A DNA stretch of 48,380 nucleotides from Clostridia bacterium (GTDB taxonomy: Bacteria; Bacillota; Clostridia; Oscillospirales; CAG-272): positions 1 through 48,380 of the forward strand of contig JAFXKD010000002.1 of NCBI GenBank assembly GCA_017531925.1. The letters run 5' to 3'. The first letter of the stretch is position 1; the number at the start of each line of letters is the position of its first letter. A program made the position numbers and the translations under genes. Positions 15,745 through 24,057 of this stretch are shown here, piece by piece. The notes under the pieces were generated by a model. It was given only the letters and a program-made list of their open reading frames with translations, did no database searches and was not told the origin of the DNA.

Positions 15745-18222
15745 ATGGATAACAGATACGTAAAGCTGCATCTTCTTGACAATCCGTATTGCATAGATAC
15801 CGAATATACGTATTTCGTTCCCCACGACCTTTCCGAAGCAGTGGTAAAGGGAACGTTTGCGGTGGTCCCGTTCGGCAAATCGAACAAAACGCAGATAGGT
15901 CTCGTTACCGCAGATCACTGCGAGGAGCCAAAGCTAAAAACCAAGTCTATAAAGGCTCTTGCAAGCTCCGAGATACGCCTTAGCCAAACAGAGCTTGAGC
16001 TTTGCTTTTTTATGAAGGAGCAAACGCTCTGCACCATAGGCGACGCCGTTCACGCGATGATACCCGCAGGCGCGCTCTCGCAGCTCGTGGTGTGCTACAG
16101 GATAGCACCGGGGGCGACTTACGACGGACCACTCTCGGATATTTTTCATTTTATCGAGGATGCAAGAACGGTAACGGAAGCGGAGATCACGCGGGAATTC
16201 GGCTTACATACCCCCTCGGCTCTCTCAAGGCTTGTGCGGGACGGAGTTATCGAAAAGGACGTCACCGTAAAAAGCATGGCGGTGGGCAAGGAGAAAAAGT
16301 ATTATCTGCTCGACGTAAGCAACGATCAGCTCGCTTCCCTTCTCGGCGCTGGCGAGCCCACGGAGGGCTATAAAAAGCTGCGCTCCGAGATGCACAGGAG
16401 TATTCTTTCGCTCCTTTCAATGAGAGAAAGAATGATCGCGGAGGATATAAAGGCGGAGCTTGGCGCAAGCGATGCTCAGATATCCGCTCTCTTCAAAAAA
16501 GGATTTATCCGAATTGAAACAGAAAGCGTTTACCGCAATCCTTACGAGAACAAAAAAAGACAGAACCACGCAAGGGCGCTGACGCTCTCCAAGGAGCAGG
16601 AGGTGGCTCTCGCAAAAATACAGACTCTTTTTGACGCGGAAAAGCCCGCCTGCGCTCTCCTTCACGGAGTAACGGGAAGCGGCAAGACAAGCGTTATGAT
16701 GAAGATAATCGACCGTGCATTAAGTCGCGGCAAGGGAGTGATAATGCTCATTCCCGAAATCTCACTCACTCCTCAGACGGTGGAGCTTTTCTGCTCGCGC
16801 TACGGCTCGAGAGTTGCCATCATACACTCCTCCCTTTCGGGCGGAGAAAGACTTGATGCCTATATGAGAATAAAGCGCGGAGACGCCGATCTCGTTATTG
16901 GCACAAGAAGTGCCGTTTTCGCTCCGGTTCAGGACCTCGGTCTTATAATCATAGACGAGGAGCAGGAGCATACCTACAAATCCGACAACAATCCCAAATA
17001 CCATGCACGCGATATCGCGAGATTCCGCTCGGCTAAAACAAATTCCCTTTTGCTGCTTGCCTCTGCAACTCCATCCGTAGAGAGCTATCAGAAGGCAGTG
17101 GAGGGCAAATATACACTCGTTGAGCTGACTGAAAGATACGGAAAAGCAAAGCTTCCCAAGGTGAAGCTTGCTGATATGAGAGAGGAGCTTCGCGCAGGAA
17201 ACACCGGCGCACTTTCCCTTCCCTTGCTTGACGGTATCGGAACGGCTCTTCATAAAAAAGAACAGACCATTCTGTTTTTAAACCGCAGAGGATATCACAA
17301 TTTTGTGAGCTGCGCGTCTTGCGGAAAGGCTATCACCTGCCCCAATTGCTCGGTGTCAATGACCCACCACACCGACAGGCTCTATCACAAGGCGGAGCTT
17401 GTTTGCCACTTTTGCGGCAAGCGTATGCCCGTGCCGGCAGAGTGTCCCGAATGCGGAAGCGCTCACATAAAGCCGATGGGAATAGGAATTCAGCTCGTTG
17501 AGCAGCAGCTGAAGGAGCTTTATCCGAGCGTAAACGTCATAAGAATGGATACCGACACAACGTCGTCAAAGAATGCTTACGAGGAAATGCTGGACGACTT
17601 TCGCTCGCACAGAGCGGAAATACTGCTCGGCACTCAGATGGTAACAAAGGGACACGATTTCCCCGACGTAACGCTCGTGGGCGTGCTTAACGCCGACACC
17701 TCGCTCTATCTCAACGATTACCGCGCTAATGAGAGGACATTTTCAATGCTCACGCAGGTCATCGGGCGAGCAGGAAGAAGCGAAAAGGAGGGCGTTGCGC
17801 TGATACAGACCTCAAATCCCGATCACGACGTTATATCTCTTGCCTGCAGGCAGGATTATAAGAGCTTTTTCGCAAATGAGATAAAGATGAGAAAGCTCCT
17901 TTCCTATCCGCCTTTCTGCGATATCGTCCTGCTTACGCTTTCGGGACAGGTCGAGAGCGCGGTGCTTAAGGATTCAAAGCTGCTTTACGATATGCTGAAA
18001 GGAAAAGCGAGCGGCGAATTTTCCGACGTGCCCCTTATCTGCTACGGACCGTTTGAAGCGCCCGTATATAAGCTTGACGGCAGGTACAGAATAAGGATAG
18101 TGATAAAGACCAAGCTGAATAAGCGCGCGAGAGAAATGTTCTCGCAGATATATAGCGAGTTTGGAAAGAGAAAAAAGAACGAGCCCCAGCTCTCCGTGGA
18201 CCTTAACCCCTCGTCGCTTTGA
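15745..18222 (+). CDS. priA: Primosomal protein N' (replication restart helicase PriA)
   Basis: An 825-residue superfamily 2 helicase that reloads the replisome at stalled forks. The helicase core has GVTGSGKTS as motif I, IIDEEQEH as motif II and LLASATPS as motif III. A zinc-binding region contains CASCGKAITCPNCS and CHFCGKRM, ending in CPECG. Motifs V and VI follow, around GTQMVTKGHDFPDVTLVG and VIGRAGRSEKEG. GAAAGGAGAGG precedes the ATG. It is longer than average for the family because of the N-terminal DNA-binding part. A structured repeat separates it from def. Confidence 0.96.
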   Translation: MDNRYVKLHLLDNPYCIDTEYTYFVPHDLSEAVVKGTFAVVPFGKSNKTQIGLVTADHCEEPKLKTKSIKALASSEIRLSQTELELCFFMKEQTLCTIGDAVHAMIPAGALSQLVVCYRIAPGATYDGPLSDIFHFIEDARTVTEAEITREFGLHTPSALSRLVRDGVIEKDVTVKSMAVGKEKKYYLLDVSNDQLASLLGAGEPTEGYKKLRSEMHRSILSLLSMRERMIAEDIKAELGASDAQISALFKKGFIRIETESVYRNPYENKKRQNHARALTLSKEQEVALAKIQTLFDAEKPACALLHGVTGSGKTSVMMKIIDRALSRGKGVIMLIPEISLTPQTVELFCSRYGSRVAIIHSSLSGGERLDAYMRIKRGDADLVIGTRSAVFAPVQDLGLIIIDEEQEHTYKSDNNPKYHARDIARFRSAKTNSLLLLASATPSVESYQKAVEGKYTLVELTERYGKAKLPKVKLADMREELRAGNTGALSLPLLDGIGTALHKKEQTILFLNRRGYHNFVSCASCGKAITCPNCSVSMTHHTDRLYHKAELVCHFCGKRMPVPAECPECGSAHIKPMGIGIQLVEQQLKELYPSVNVIRMDTDTTSSKNAYEEMLDDFRSHRAEILLGTQMVTKGHDFPDVTLVGVLNADTSLYLNDYRANERTFSMLTQVIGRAGRSEKEGVALIQTSNPDHDVISLACRQDYKSFFANEIKMRKLLSYPPFCDIVLLTLSGQVESAVLKDSKLLYDMLKGKASGEFSDVPLICYGPFEAPVYKLDGRYRIRIVIKTKLNKRAREMFSQIYSEFGKRKKNEPQLSVDLNPSSL

Positions 18223-18277
18223 TAATATATAGCAAATCAGTAGCACAGTAAACCGCTTAACGGCTACGCATCACATC

Positions 18278-18495
18278 CACAAATTTTAGAAAAATCAAAT
18301 CCCCGATTTGATTTTTCGTAGTTTTGAAGATTCGATATCAGCCGTCACGCTCGCGTGTAAGGATGATATCGGAGCTTCAAAACCGATAATTCACCCGTGA
18401 ATTATCGAAAATTTGTGCAGACTCTGCTCAAACCAAGCGATTAAAAGCTTTTTTGCTACTTTTTTCTCGAAAAAAGTAGGTCCAAATCAACTAAC
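18278..18495 (+). repeat. Structured interspersed repeat, four-way-junction type (copy D)
   Basis: The closing stem ACAAATTTT/AAAATTTGT (18279-18287 with 18408-18416) encloses three hairpins. They are a perfect 13-bp stem at 18289-18317; 18321-18383 with arms GTTTTGAAG/CTTCAAAAC; and 18384-18407 with arms CGATAATTCAC/GTGAATTATCG. These stack with no unpaired bases, exactly as in copy C. Then come GCAGACTCTGC, CTCAAAC, a hairpin with closing CTAC/GTAG around T6/A6 (18456-18479) and AACTAAC (18489-18495), followed by the def ribosome binding site. The 55 bases before the closing stem contain a degenerate GCCGTTAAGCGG segment. Confidence 0.82.
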
Positions 18496-18528
18496 TATTT
18501 CAAACTATTTCAAAGGAAACATAAAAAC

Positions 18529-19002
18529 ATGGCAAAGCTTAAAATTGTAAAGGTCGGCGACGATATTCTCAGAAAGAGATGCCGTCCCGTTGAAGAAATA
18601 ACACCCAAAACTCTCCGCCTTCTTGACGATATGGCGGAAACTATGAGAGCCGCGCAGGGCGTCGGTCTTGCCGCTCCGCAGGTAGGAATACTCCGCAGGA
18701 TCGTGGTAATAGAGGTCGAGGAGGGCAATCTCATCGAGCTTATCAACCCTAAGATCATCGCATACGCAGGTGAGCAGGAGGGTACGGAGGGATGCCTCTC
18801 CGTTCCGAATAAATGGGGCACGGTAAAACGTCCCATGCACGTTACCGTCCGCGCTCTCAACCGCCACGGCGAGGAATTTGAGATCACGGGCTCCGAATTT
18901 TTGGCGCGCGCCTTCTGTCACGAGCTTGATCACCTTGACGGAAAGCTCTATATCGATATTGCTTCCGCTATTGAGACAGTTCCCGCAGATGAGCAAAAAT
19001 AA
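18529..19002 (+). CDS. def: Peptide deformylase
   Basis: A 157-residue deformylase that removes the N-formyl group from nascent proteins. All three family motifs are present: GVGLAAPQVG (motif 1), EGCLSVP with the metal-binding cysteine (motif 2) and the catalytic HELDHLDG (motif 3). The ribosome binding site is AAAGGAAA. The 5' leader contains the full four-way-junction repeat ending in AACTAAC. fmt follows after 13 bases; the pair acts at opposite ends of the formyl-methionine cycle. Confidence 0.97.
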   Translation: MAKLKIVKVGDDILRKRCRPVEEITPKTLRLLDDMAETMRAAQGVGLAAPQVGILRRIVVIEVEEGNLIELINPKIIAYAGEQEGTEGCLSVPNKWGTVKRPMHVTVRALNRHGEEFEITGSEFLARAFCHELDHLDGKLYIDIASAIETVPADEQK

Positions 19003-19015
19003 AGGAGAACCCAAT

Positions 19016-19951
19016 ATGAAAATTTTATTTATGGGCACGCCCGATTTCGCGCTTTTTTCTCTCAAGGCTCTTTGTGAAAACGGTTACAACGTCGTTGGAG
19101 TCGTAACTCAGCCCGATAAGCCCAAGGGACGCGGCTACGTGCTTACTCCCCCACCCGTAAAGGTCTATGCTCTTGAGCAGGGCATTCCCGTTTATCAGCC
19201 AAACTCACTAAGAACCGAGGAATTTGCCTCACTTCTAAAGGAAATAGATCCCGAGCTTATTGCCGTAGTAGCTTACGGTAAAATTTTACCGAAGAACGTT
19301 CTCGATTATCCTAAATACGGCTGCGTAAACGTTCACGGCTCCCTTCTTCCCAAATATCGCGGCGCATCACCCATGCAATCCGCCATCATAAACGGTGACA
19401 AGATTACAGGTATCACCACTATGTTTATGGCGGAGGGACTTGATACGGGCGATATGCTTCTTAAGGCAGAGTGCGAGATAGCCGAAAACGATAATTTTGA
19501 GGATATCCACGATAGACTCGGACTTCTCGGAGCGGAGCTTCTTTGCAAAACCGTTGACGGACTTGAAGCAGGTAGTATCACACCCGTTCCTCAGGATCAT
19601 TCCCTTGCAACTCACACCGCTAAAATACTCAAAGAGGATTGCGAAATAGATTTTTCAAAGGATTGCGATACCGTTCACGATCTCATCCGCGGACTCTCTC
19701 CGATTCCGCTCTCCTTCACTCATACACCCGACGGCAAACTCTTAAAAGTGGTTAAGAGCGAGATATGTGAGCGCGAGAGCGAAAACGAGGAGTGCGGCAA
19801 GGTCCTCTCCCTCGATAACGGAAGGATCCGTGTTGCCTGCGCAAGCGGCTCTGTAAATATTCTGACCGTTCTCCCCGAGGGCAAGGGCAGAATGAGTGCC
19901 GCAGATTTTATACGCGGAAGAAAGATAAATATCGGCGATATTTTAAAATAA
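19016..19951 (+). CDS. fmt: Methionyl-tRNA formyltransferase
   Basis: A 311-residue enzyme that formylates the initiator Met-tRNA using 10-formyl-THF. The N-terminus is MKILFMGTPDFALFSL, the catalytic/signature segment is NVHGSLLPKYRGASP, and ITTMFMAEGLDTGDML follows; the C-terminal OB-like domain binds tRNA. The ATG at 19016 has AAAGGAG upstream. A longer frame starting inside def was rejected because it reads def out of frame. def-fmt is the normal pairing. Confidence 0.97.
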   Translation: MKILFMGTPDFALFSLKALCENGYNVVGVVTQPDKPKGRGYVLTPPPVKVYALEQGIPVYQPNSLRTEEFASLLKEIDPELIAVVAYGKILPKNVLDYPKYGCVNVHGSLLPKYRGASPMQSAIINGDKITGITTMFMAEGLDTGDMLLKAECEIAENDNFEDIHDRLGLLGAELLCKTVDGLEAGSITPVPQDHSLATHTAKILKEDCEIDFSKDCDTVHDLIRGLSPIPLSFTHTPDGKLLKVVKSEICERESENEECGKVLSLDNGRIRVACASGSVNILTVLPEGKGRMSAADFIRGRKINIGDILK

Positions 19952-19973
19952 AAACGAAAGGATCCGAGCAATT

Positions 19974-20681
19974 ATGCCCTTTTTCTACTATTTTGACCCC
20001 ACGGTGATAATTCTCATTCCCGGAATAATCATCGCTCTGTGGGCTTCCATCAACGTAAACACGACATTTGATAAATACAACCGCGTGCCCTCGCGAAACG
20101 GTCTTACCGGCGCGCAGGTAGCGGAGAGAGTTTTGAATCATCACGGAATCTATAACGTCCGCATCGAAAGAGTCTCGGGCAATCTCTCCGACCATTACGA
20201 TCCGAGAGCAAACGTTATAAGACTTTCCGATTCGACCTATAATTCAACGAGCATAGCTGCCGCAGGCGTTGCCGCTCACGAGGCGGGACACGCGGTACAG
20301 TACGCTAAGAATTATCAGCCGATCAAAATGAGAGCATCCATCGTAAAGCTCTGTAATATCGGTTCTCCCATGGCGTTCATCTCGCTGCTTATCAGCTTTT
20401 TCGTTCCCGTGGAGCTTTCAAGCTTTTTTATCTATCTTGCGATAGGTCTTTATTCTCTCGCAACACTTTTCCAGCTCATTACTCTCCCCGTTGAGTTCGA
20501 CGCGTCAAATCGCGCGATGGCAACGCTGAGTGCATCGGGCTTTTACAGCGAGAGCGAGCTTTCGGGCGCGAAAAAGGTGCTGAGAGCCGCGGCTCTTACC
20601 TACGTTGCGGCGCTCATCTCCTCAATTCTTTCCCTTCTTCGCTTCGTGCTTATCGCAACGGGCGGCAGAAGACGCCGTTAA
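19974..20681 (+). CDS. YugP-family zinc metallopeptidase, membrane protein
   Basis: A 235-residue protein of the neutral zinc metallopeptidase (YugP) family. HEAGH (about residue 102) is the zinc-binding motif and SNRAMATL carries the usual downstream conserved asparagine/acid region. It has a short N-terminal hydrophobic segment (VIILIPGIIIALWAS), two central hydrophobic spans (MAFISLLISFFVPV and FFIYLAIGLYSLATLF) and a C-terminal span before GGRRRR. The substrate is unknown. It sits between fmt and rsmB, 22 and 2 bases from its neighbours. That position is common in Clostridia. Confidence 0.9.
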   Translation: MPFFYYFDPTVIILIPGIIIALWASINVNTTFDKYNRVPSRNGLTGAQVAERVLNHHGIYNVRIERVSGNLSDHYDPRANVIRLSDSTYNSTSIAAAGVAAHEAGHAVQYAKNYQPIKMRASIVKLCNIGSPMAFISLLISFFVPVELSSFFIYLAIGLYSLATLFQLITLPVEFDASNRAMATLSASGFYSESELSGAKKVLRAAALTYVAALISSILSLLRFVLIATGGRRRR

Positions 20682-20683
20682 CT

Positions 20684-21985
20684 ATGAACGCAAAAACAAA
20701 AAACGTCCGTGCGATAGCGCTTGACGTTCTCACAAAATGCGAAGCGGGAGGTTATTCAAATATCGCGCTCGACACCGTGATAAAAAGAAATGACCTCATT
20801 TCGCATGACAGAGCCCTTCTCACCGCGCTCGTTTACGGAGTTATCGAGAGAAGGATCACTCTCGACTACTATATTTCTTCCCTTTCCTCAATATCAAACA
20901 GCAAGATCGAGAGGGATACGAGAAATCTTCTCCGTATAGGACTCTATCAGCTTGCCTATATGGAAAAGATACCGCCCCACGCGGCGATAAATGAAACCGT
21001 AAGCCTTGCGAATAAGCGCTCTAAGGGATTTGTTAACGCGATCTTGCGCAATTTTATGCGCGAGGGCGACAAGATCGCTTTTCCCGATAAAAGCGATGAG
21101 GTAAAGTATCTCTCCGTCACCTATTCCGTGGGCGAGCCGCTTATCAAAGAGCTTATGAGCGCATATCCCTTTGAGGAATGTGAAAAAATGCTCTCCGCAT
21201 TCGGTGAAAAAACGCCCATAACCTTAAGAGTGAATAATCTTAAAGCTACCCGCGATGAGCTTCTTTCCGAGCTTGGCGGAGTGCCCACAAAATATTCTCC
21301 CGACGGAATAATTCTCGAAAACGCCGCCGTGAGCGAGCTTGAAGCTCTGCGCGACGGCAGAGTTACAGTTCAGGACGAGGCTTCGCAGATATGCGTGCGC
21401 GCGCTTGGAGCGAGGTCTGGCGAAACGGTGATAGACGCTTGCGCCTGCCCCGGTTCAAAGAGCTTTGGCGCGGCTATGAGTATGGACAATTGCGGCAGGC
21501 TCCTTGCCTTCGATATACACGAAAATAAGCTCTCATTGGTGCAAAAGGGCGCAGAGCGACTTGGAATTTCAATTATTTCGACCGAGGCGCACGATGCAAG
21601 AGAGCCCATTGAGGAGCTTTGGGGCGCGGCAGATAAAATTATTTGCGATGTTCCCTGCTCGGGATTCGGAGTTATCGGCAAAAAGCCGGAAATTCGATAT
21701 AAAAACCCCGAGGAAAGCGCAAGACTGCCTCAGATTCAGTACGAGATCTTGGAAAACGTGTCAAAATATTTAAAGGTCGGCGGAACGCTCGTTTACTCTA
21801 CGTGCACCGTCTTACCCAACGAGAACGAGAACGTTGTGAATAGATTTCTTGAAAATAACAGCGGCTTTTCGCTCGTTCCTTTTTCCGTGGGAGAGCTTGA
21901 AGCAGCGCGCGGAATGATAACACTTCTTCCGCACATACATCACACCGACGGATTTTTTATTGCTAAGATAGAACGAAAGCAGTAA
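20684..21985 (+). CDS. rsmB: 16S rRNA (cytosine(967)-C(5))-methyltransferase RsmB
   Basis: A 433-residue enzyme with an N-terminal NusB-like RNA-binding domain (residues 1-130: RAIALDVLTKCEAGG, LLRIGLYQLAYM) and a C-terminal SAM-dependent methyltransferase domain. SAM binding is around DACACPGSKSF, DVPCSGFG carries one catalytic-region cysteine and YSTCTVLPNEN the other. It methylates C967 of 16S rRNA. It begins 2 bases after the metallopeptidase stop. The stop codon overlaps the start of a degenerate repeat (21979-22067). Confidence 0.96.
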   Translation: MNAKTKNVRAIALDVLTKCEAGGYSNIALDTVIKRNDLISHDRALLTALVYGVIERRITLDYYISSLSSISNSKIERDTRNLLRIGLYQLAYMEKIPPHAAINETVSLANKRSKGFVNAILRNFMREGDKIAFPDKSDEVKYLSVTYSVGEPLIKELMSAYPFEECEKMLSAFGEKTPITLRVNNLKATRDELLSELGGVPTKYSPDGIILENAAVSELEALRDGRVTVQDEASQICVRALGARSGETVIDACACPGSKSFGAAMSMDNCGRLLAFDIHENKLSLVQKGAERLGISIISTEAHDAREPIEELWGAADKIICDVPCSGFGVIGKKPEIRYKNPEESARLPQIQYEILENVSKYLKVGGTLVYSTCTVLPNENENVVNRFLENNSGFSLVPFSVGELEAARGMITLLPHIHHTDGFFIAKIERKQ

Positions 21986-22067
21986 AATCTGCACAAACCA
22001 AGCAATTAAAGTTTTTCGGGGTGTGGGGCGGTTTTTCAAAAAAGCCCCACGTCGTTATCCCACTAAC
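21979..22067 (+). repeat. Degenerate structured repeat upstream of rlmN (copy J, partial)
   Basis: GCAG...CTGC is followed by CACAAACCAAGC and AATTAAAG. This matches the section of copy D after its junction (CTCAAACCAAGC, then GATTAAAAG). A hairpin then follows with closing arms GTGGGGC/GCCCCAC (22023-22050) around a T-run and an A-run, and CACTAAC (22061-22067). The multi-branched fold itself is missing. The rest of the gap to rlmN contains the similar T/A hairpin at about 22088-22110 and nothing else recognised. Confidence 0.6.
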
Positions 22068-22196
22068 CTTTCATACCAAAACCATTTAGCCGCTTTTTCT
22101 TTTGAAAAAGTAGGCAAAACATCAGCGCAGAGCGAGTACGAACACAGTGCGAAGCCGCGAGGCAAAGCATAAAAGCTTTCAGAAAGGAGATGCAAG

Positions 22197-23264
22197 GTGC
22201 AAAATCTTTTGAATTTTACATACGAGGAGCTTGAAGGCTTCATTATTTCCATTGGCGAGGCAAAATTCCGCGCAAAGCAGATATTTGCGCCGATGCATAA
22301 GGGAATCTCCCCCGATTCCCTCACAAACCTTTCTGCCAAAACCAAGGAAAAAATATTCGAAAACGCAAAATATTCACTCCCCACAATAAGAAGAAAGCTC
22401 GTTTCTGCGCTCGACGGAACGGTAAAATACCTTTTCGAACTTGACGACGGAAACTGCGTTGAAAGCGTAGTTATGAAATACGAGCACGGCACCACCATCT
22501 GCATATCCTCGCAGATAGGCTGCAGAATGGGATGCGCCTTCTGTGCCTCTACAATCGGCGGCAAGGTGCGCGACCTTGAGCCCTGCGAGCTTCTCGGTCA
22601 GATCATAGCCGCGCAAAACGATATCGGAGAGCGAATAGACGGCATCGTTATGATGGGCATTGGCGAGCCGCTCGACAATTACGATAACGTAATTAAATTT
22701 TTGCGCCTTGTCGGTCACAAGGAGGGTTTGAACATCGGCTACCGCCACATCTCCCTCTCCACCTGCGGTCTTGTGGATAAAATATACCGTCTTGCAGAGG
22801 AGGATCTGCAGATCACCCTCTCGATATCTCTGCACGCGGCAAGCGACGAAATAAGAAGCAAAATTATGCCCGTAAACAAAAAATGGGGCGTTGACGAGCT
22901 TCTCGACGCGTGCAAGCACTATTTTGACAAAACGGGCAGAAGGATATCCTTTGAATACACACTCATCGCGGGTGAAAACGACAGCGAGGCAGAGGCTCTC
23001 GCGCTCGCGAAAAAGCTCAATTCAAAGCTCAGAACGAAAAACAGCACTATGCCGATCCACGTAAATCTCATTCCCGTAAATCCCGTAAAGGAAAGAGATT
23101 TCAAAAAGAGCGGCAAGGATGAAATAAAGAAATTTGCCAAGGTCCTTGAATCCAAGGGCATACGCGCCACGGTGAGAAGAACGCTCGGCGCGGATATTAA
23201 CGCGTCCTGCGGTCAGCTTCGCCGCGACGAGATGAAAAAGGAAGAAGCAAATAGCAACGCATGA
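22197..23264 (+). CDS. rlmN: Dual-specificity 23S rRNA/tRNA (adenine-C2) methyltransferase RlmN
   Basis: A 355-residue radical SAM enzyme that makes m2A2503 in 23S rRNA and m2A37 in some tRNAs. The cluster cysteines are C109, C113 and C116 in CRMGCAFC, and the C-terminal ADINASCGQLR carries the methyl-relay cysteine. VMMGIGEPLDNYD and SLHAASDEIRSKIMPVN are diagnostic. The start is GTG at 22197 with AAAGGAG upstream; the nearby ATG at 22190 is out of frame. It lies in the rsmB-rlmN-prpC order. Confidence 0.96.
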   Translation: MQNLLNFTYEELEGFIISIGEAKFRAKQIFAPMHKGISPDSLTNLSAKTKEKIFENAKYSLPTIRRKLVSALDGTVKYLFELDDGNCVESVVMKYEHGTTICISSQIGCRMGCAFCASTIGGKVRDLEPCELLGQIIAAQNDIGERIDGIVMMGIGEPLDNYDNVIKFLRLVGHKEGLNIGYRHISLSTCGLVDKIYRLAEEDLQITLSISLHAASDEIRSKIMPVNKKWGVDELLDACKHYFDKTGRRISFEYTLIAGENDSEAEALALAKKLNSKLRTKNSTMPIHVNLIPVNPVKERDFKKSGKDEIKKFAKVLESKGIRATVRRTLGADINASCGQLRRDEMKKEEANSNA

Positions 23265-23280
23265 TCCCAAAGGAGCATTT

Positions 23281-24057
23281 ATGGAAATTTACGGTTTAAC
23301 GGACAGAGGCGTGGTAAGAGAGGCAAACGAGGACAGCATCGGCATCTCACGCACTAAAAACGGAATAACTATAGCCGTTGTCTGCGACGGTATGGGCGGA
23401 GCAGCGGGCGGAAGAATAGCCTCCGAGATCGCCGAGGAGACCTTTATGAGCGCAATGCTCGCCTGCACTCCCGAAATGGAGCAGGTAAAATTCGAGCCCA
23501 AAAAGGTAAGGGCTCTTATCGAGGACTCCGTGTGCCGTGCGAACGCCGCGGTGCTTGCCAAGGCGCGCGAGGATCTTTCCCTTTTCGGTATGGGATGCAC
23601 GCTCAACGCTGTGGTCTATGTTGAGCCGCAGAACAGGCTTTACTACGCAAACGTGGGCGACAGCCGTCTTTATATGATAACAAAAAAGGAGATCAAGCAG
23701 CTTACAAAGGACCATTCCTACGTACAGATGCTCGTCGATAACAAGGAGATCACGCCCGAGGAGGCGGAGAGCCATCCGCAAAAGAATCTTATCACCAAGG
23801 CTCTCGGCATCAAGGACGAGCTTGAGCCCGACGTGGCGGACAAAAAGATCAATCCCAAAACGGAGGCTCATTTCCTTCTCTGCTCCGACGGACTTCACGG
23901 CCTCGTTGACCGCAAGACCTTGCAAAGGGTCGCTCTTTCGGACACGAGCATACACGAAAAGATATTCTCTTACGTAAGGCTCGCAAACGATGCGGGCGGA
24001 GTGGATAACATCTCCGTTATCCTTCTTTCCACTAAGGAAGAGGAGGTGAACGGATGA
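23281..24057 (+). CDS. prpC: PP2C-type serine/threonine protein phosphatase
   Basis: A 258-residue PPM/PP2C phosphatase. The N-terminus is GLTDRGVVREANEDSI, the metal-binding motif is VCDGMGGAAGG, then ANVGDSRLY and CSDGLHGLVD, and the C-terminal DNISVILL carries the last metal-ligand aspartate. It dephosphorylates targets of the partner kinase PrkC, including ribosome-associated GTPases in Bacillus. It overlaps prkC by 4 nt (ATGA), showing tight coupling of kinase and phosphatase. Confidence 0.95.
   Translation: MEIYGLTDRGVVREANEDSIGISRTKNGITIAVVCDGMGGAAGGRIASEIAEETFMSAMLACTPEMEQVKFEPKKVRALIEDSVCRANAAVLAKAREDLSLFGMGCTLNAVVYVEPQNRLYYANVGDSRLYMITKKEIKQLTKDHSYVQMLVDNKEITPEEAESHPQKNLITKALGIKDELEPDVADKKINPKTEAHFLLCSDGLHGLVDRKTLQRVALSDTSIHEKIFSYVRLANDAGGVDNISVILLSTKEEEVNG

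Noticed and set aside
11035..18495. Genuine tRNA genes in the cloverleaf-like repeats
   Set aside because: The stems are too long, there is no T-loop GTTC consensus, no CCA end and no anticodon arm of 5 bp with a 7-base loop.
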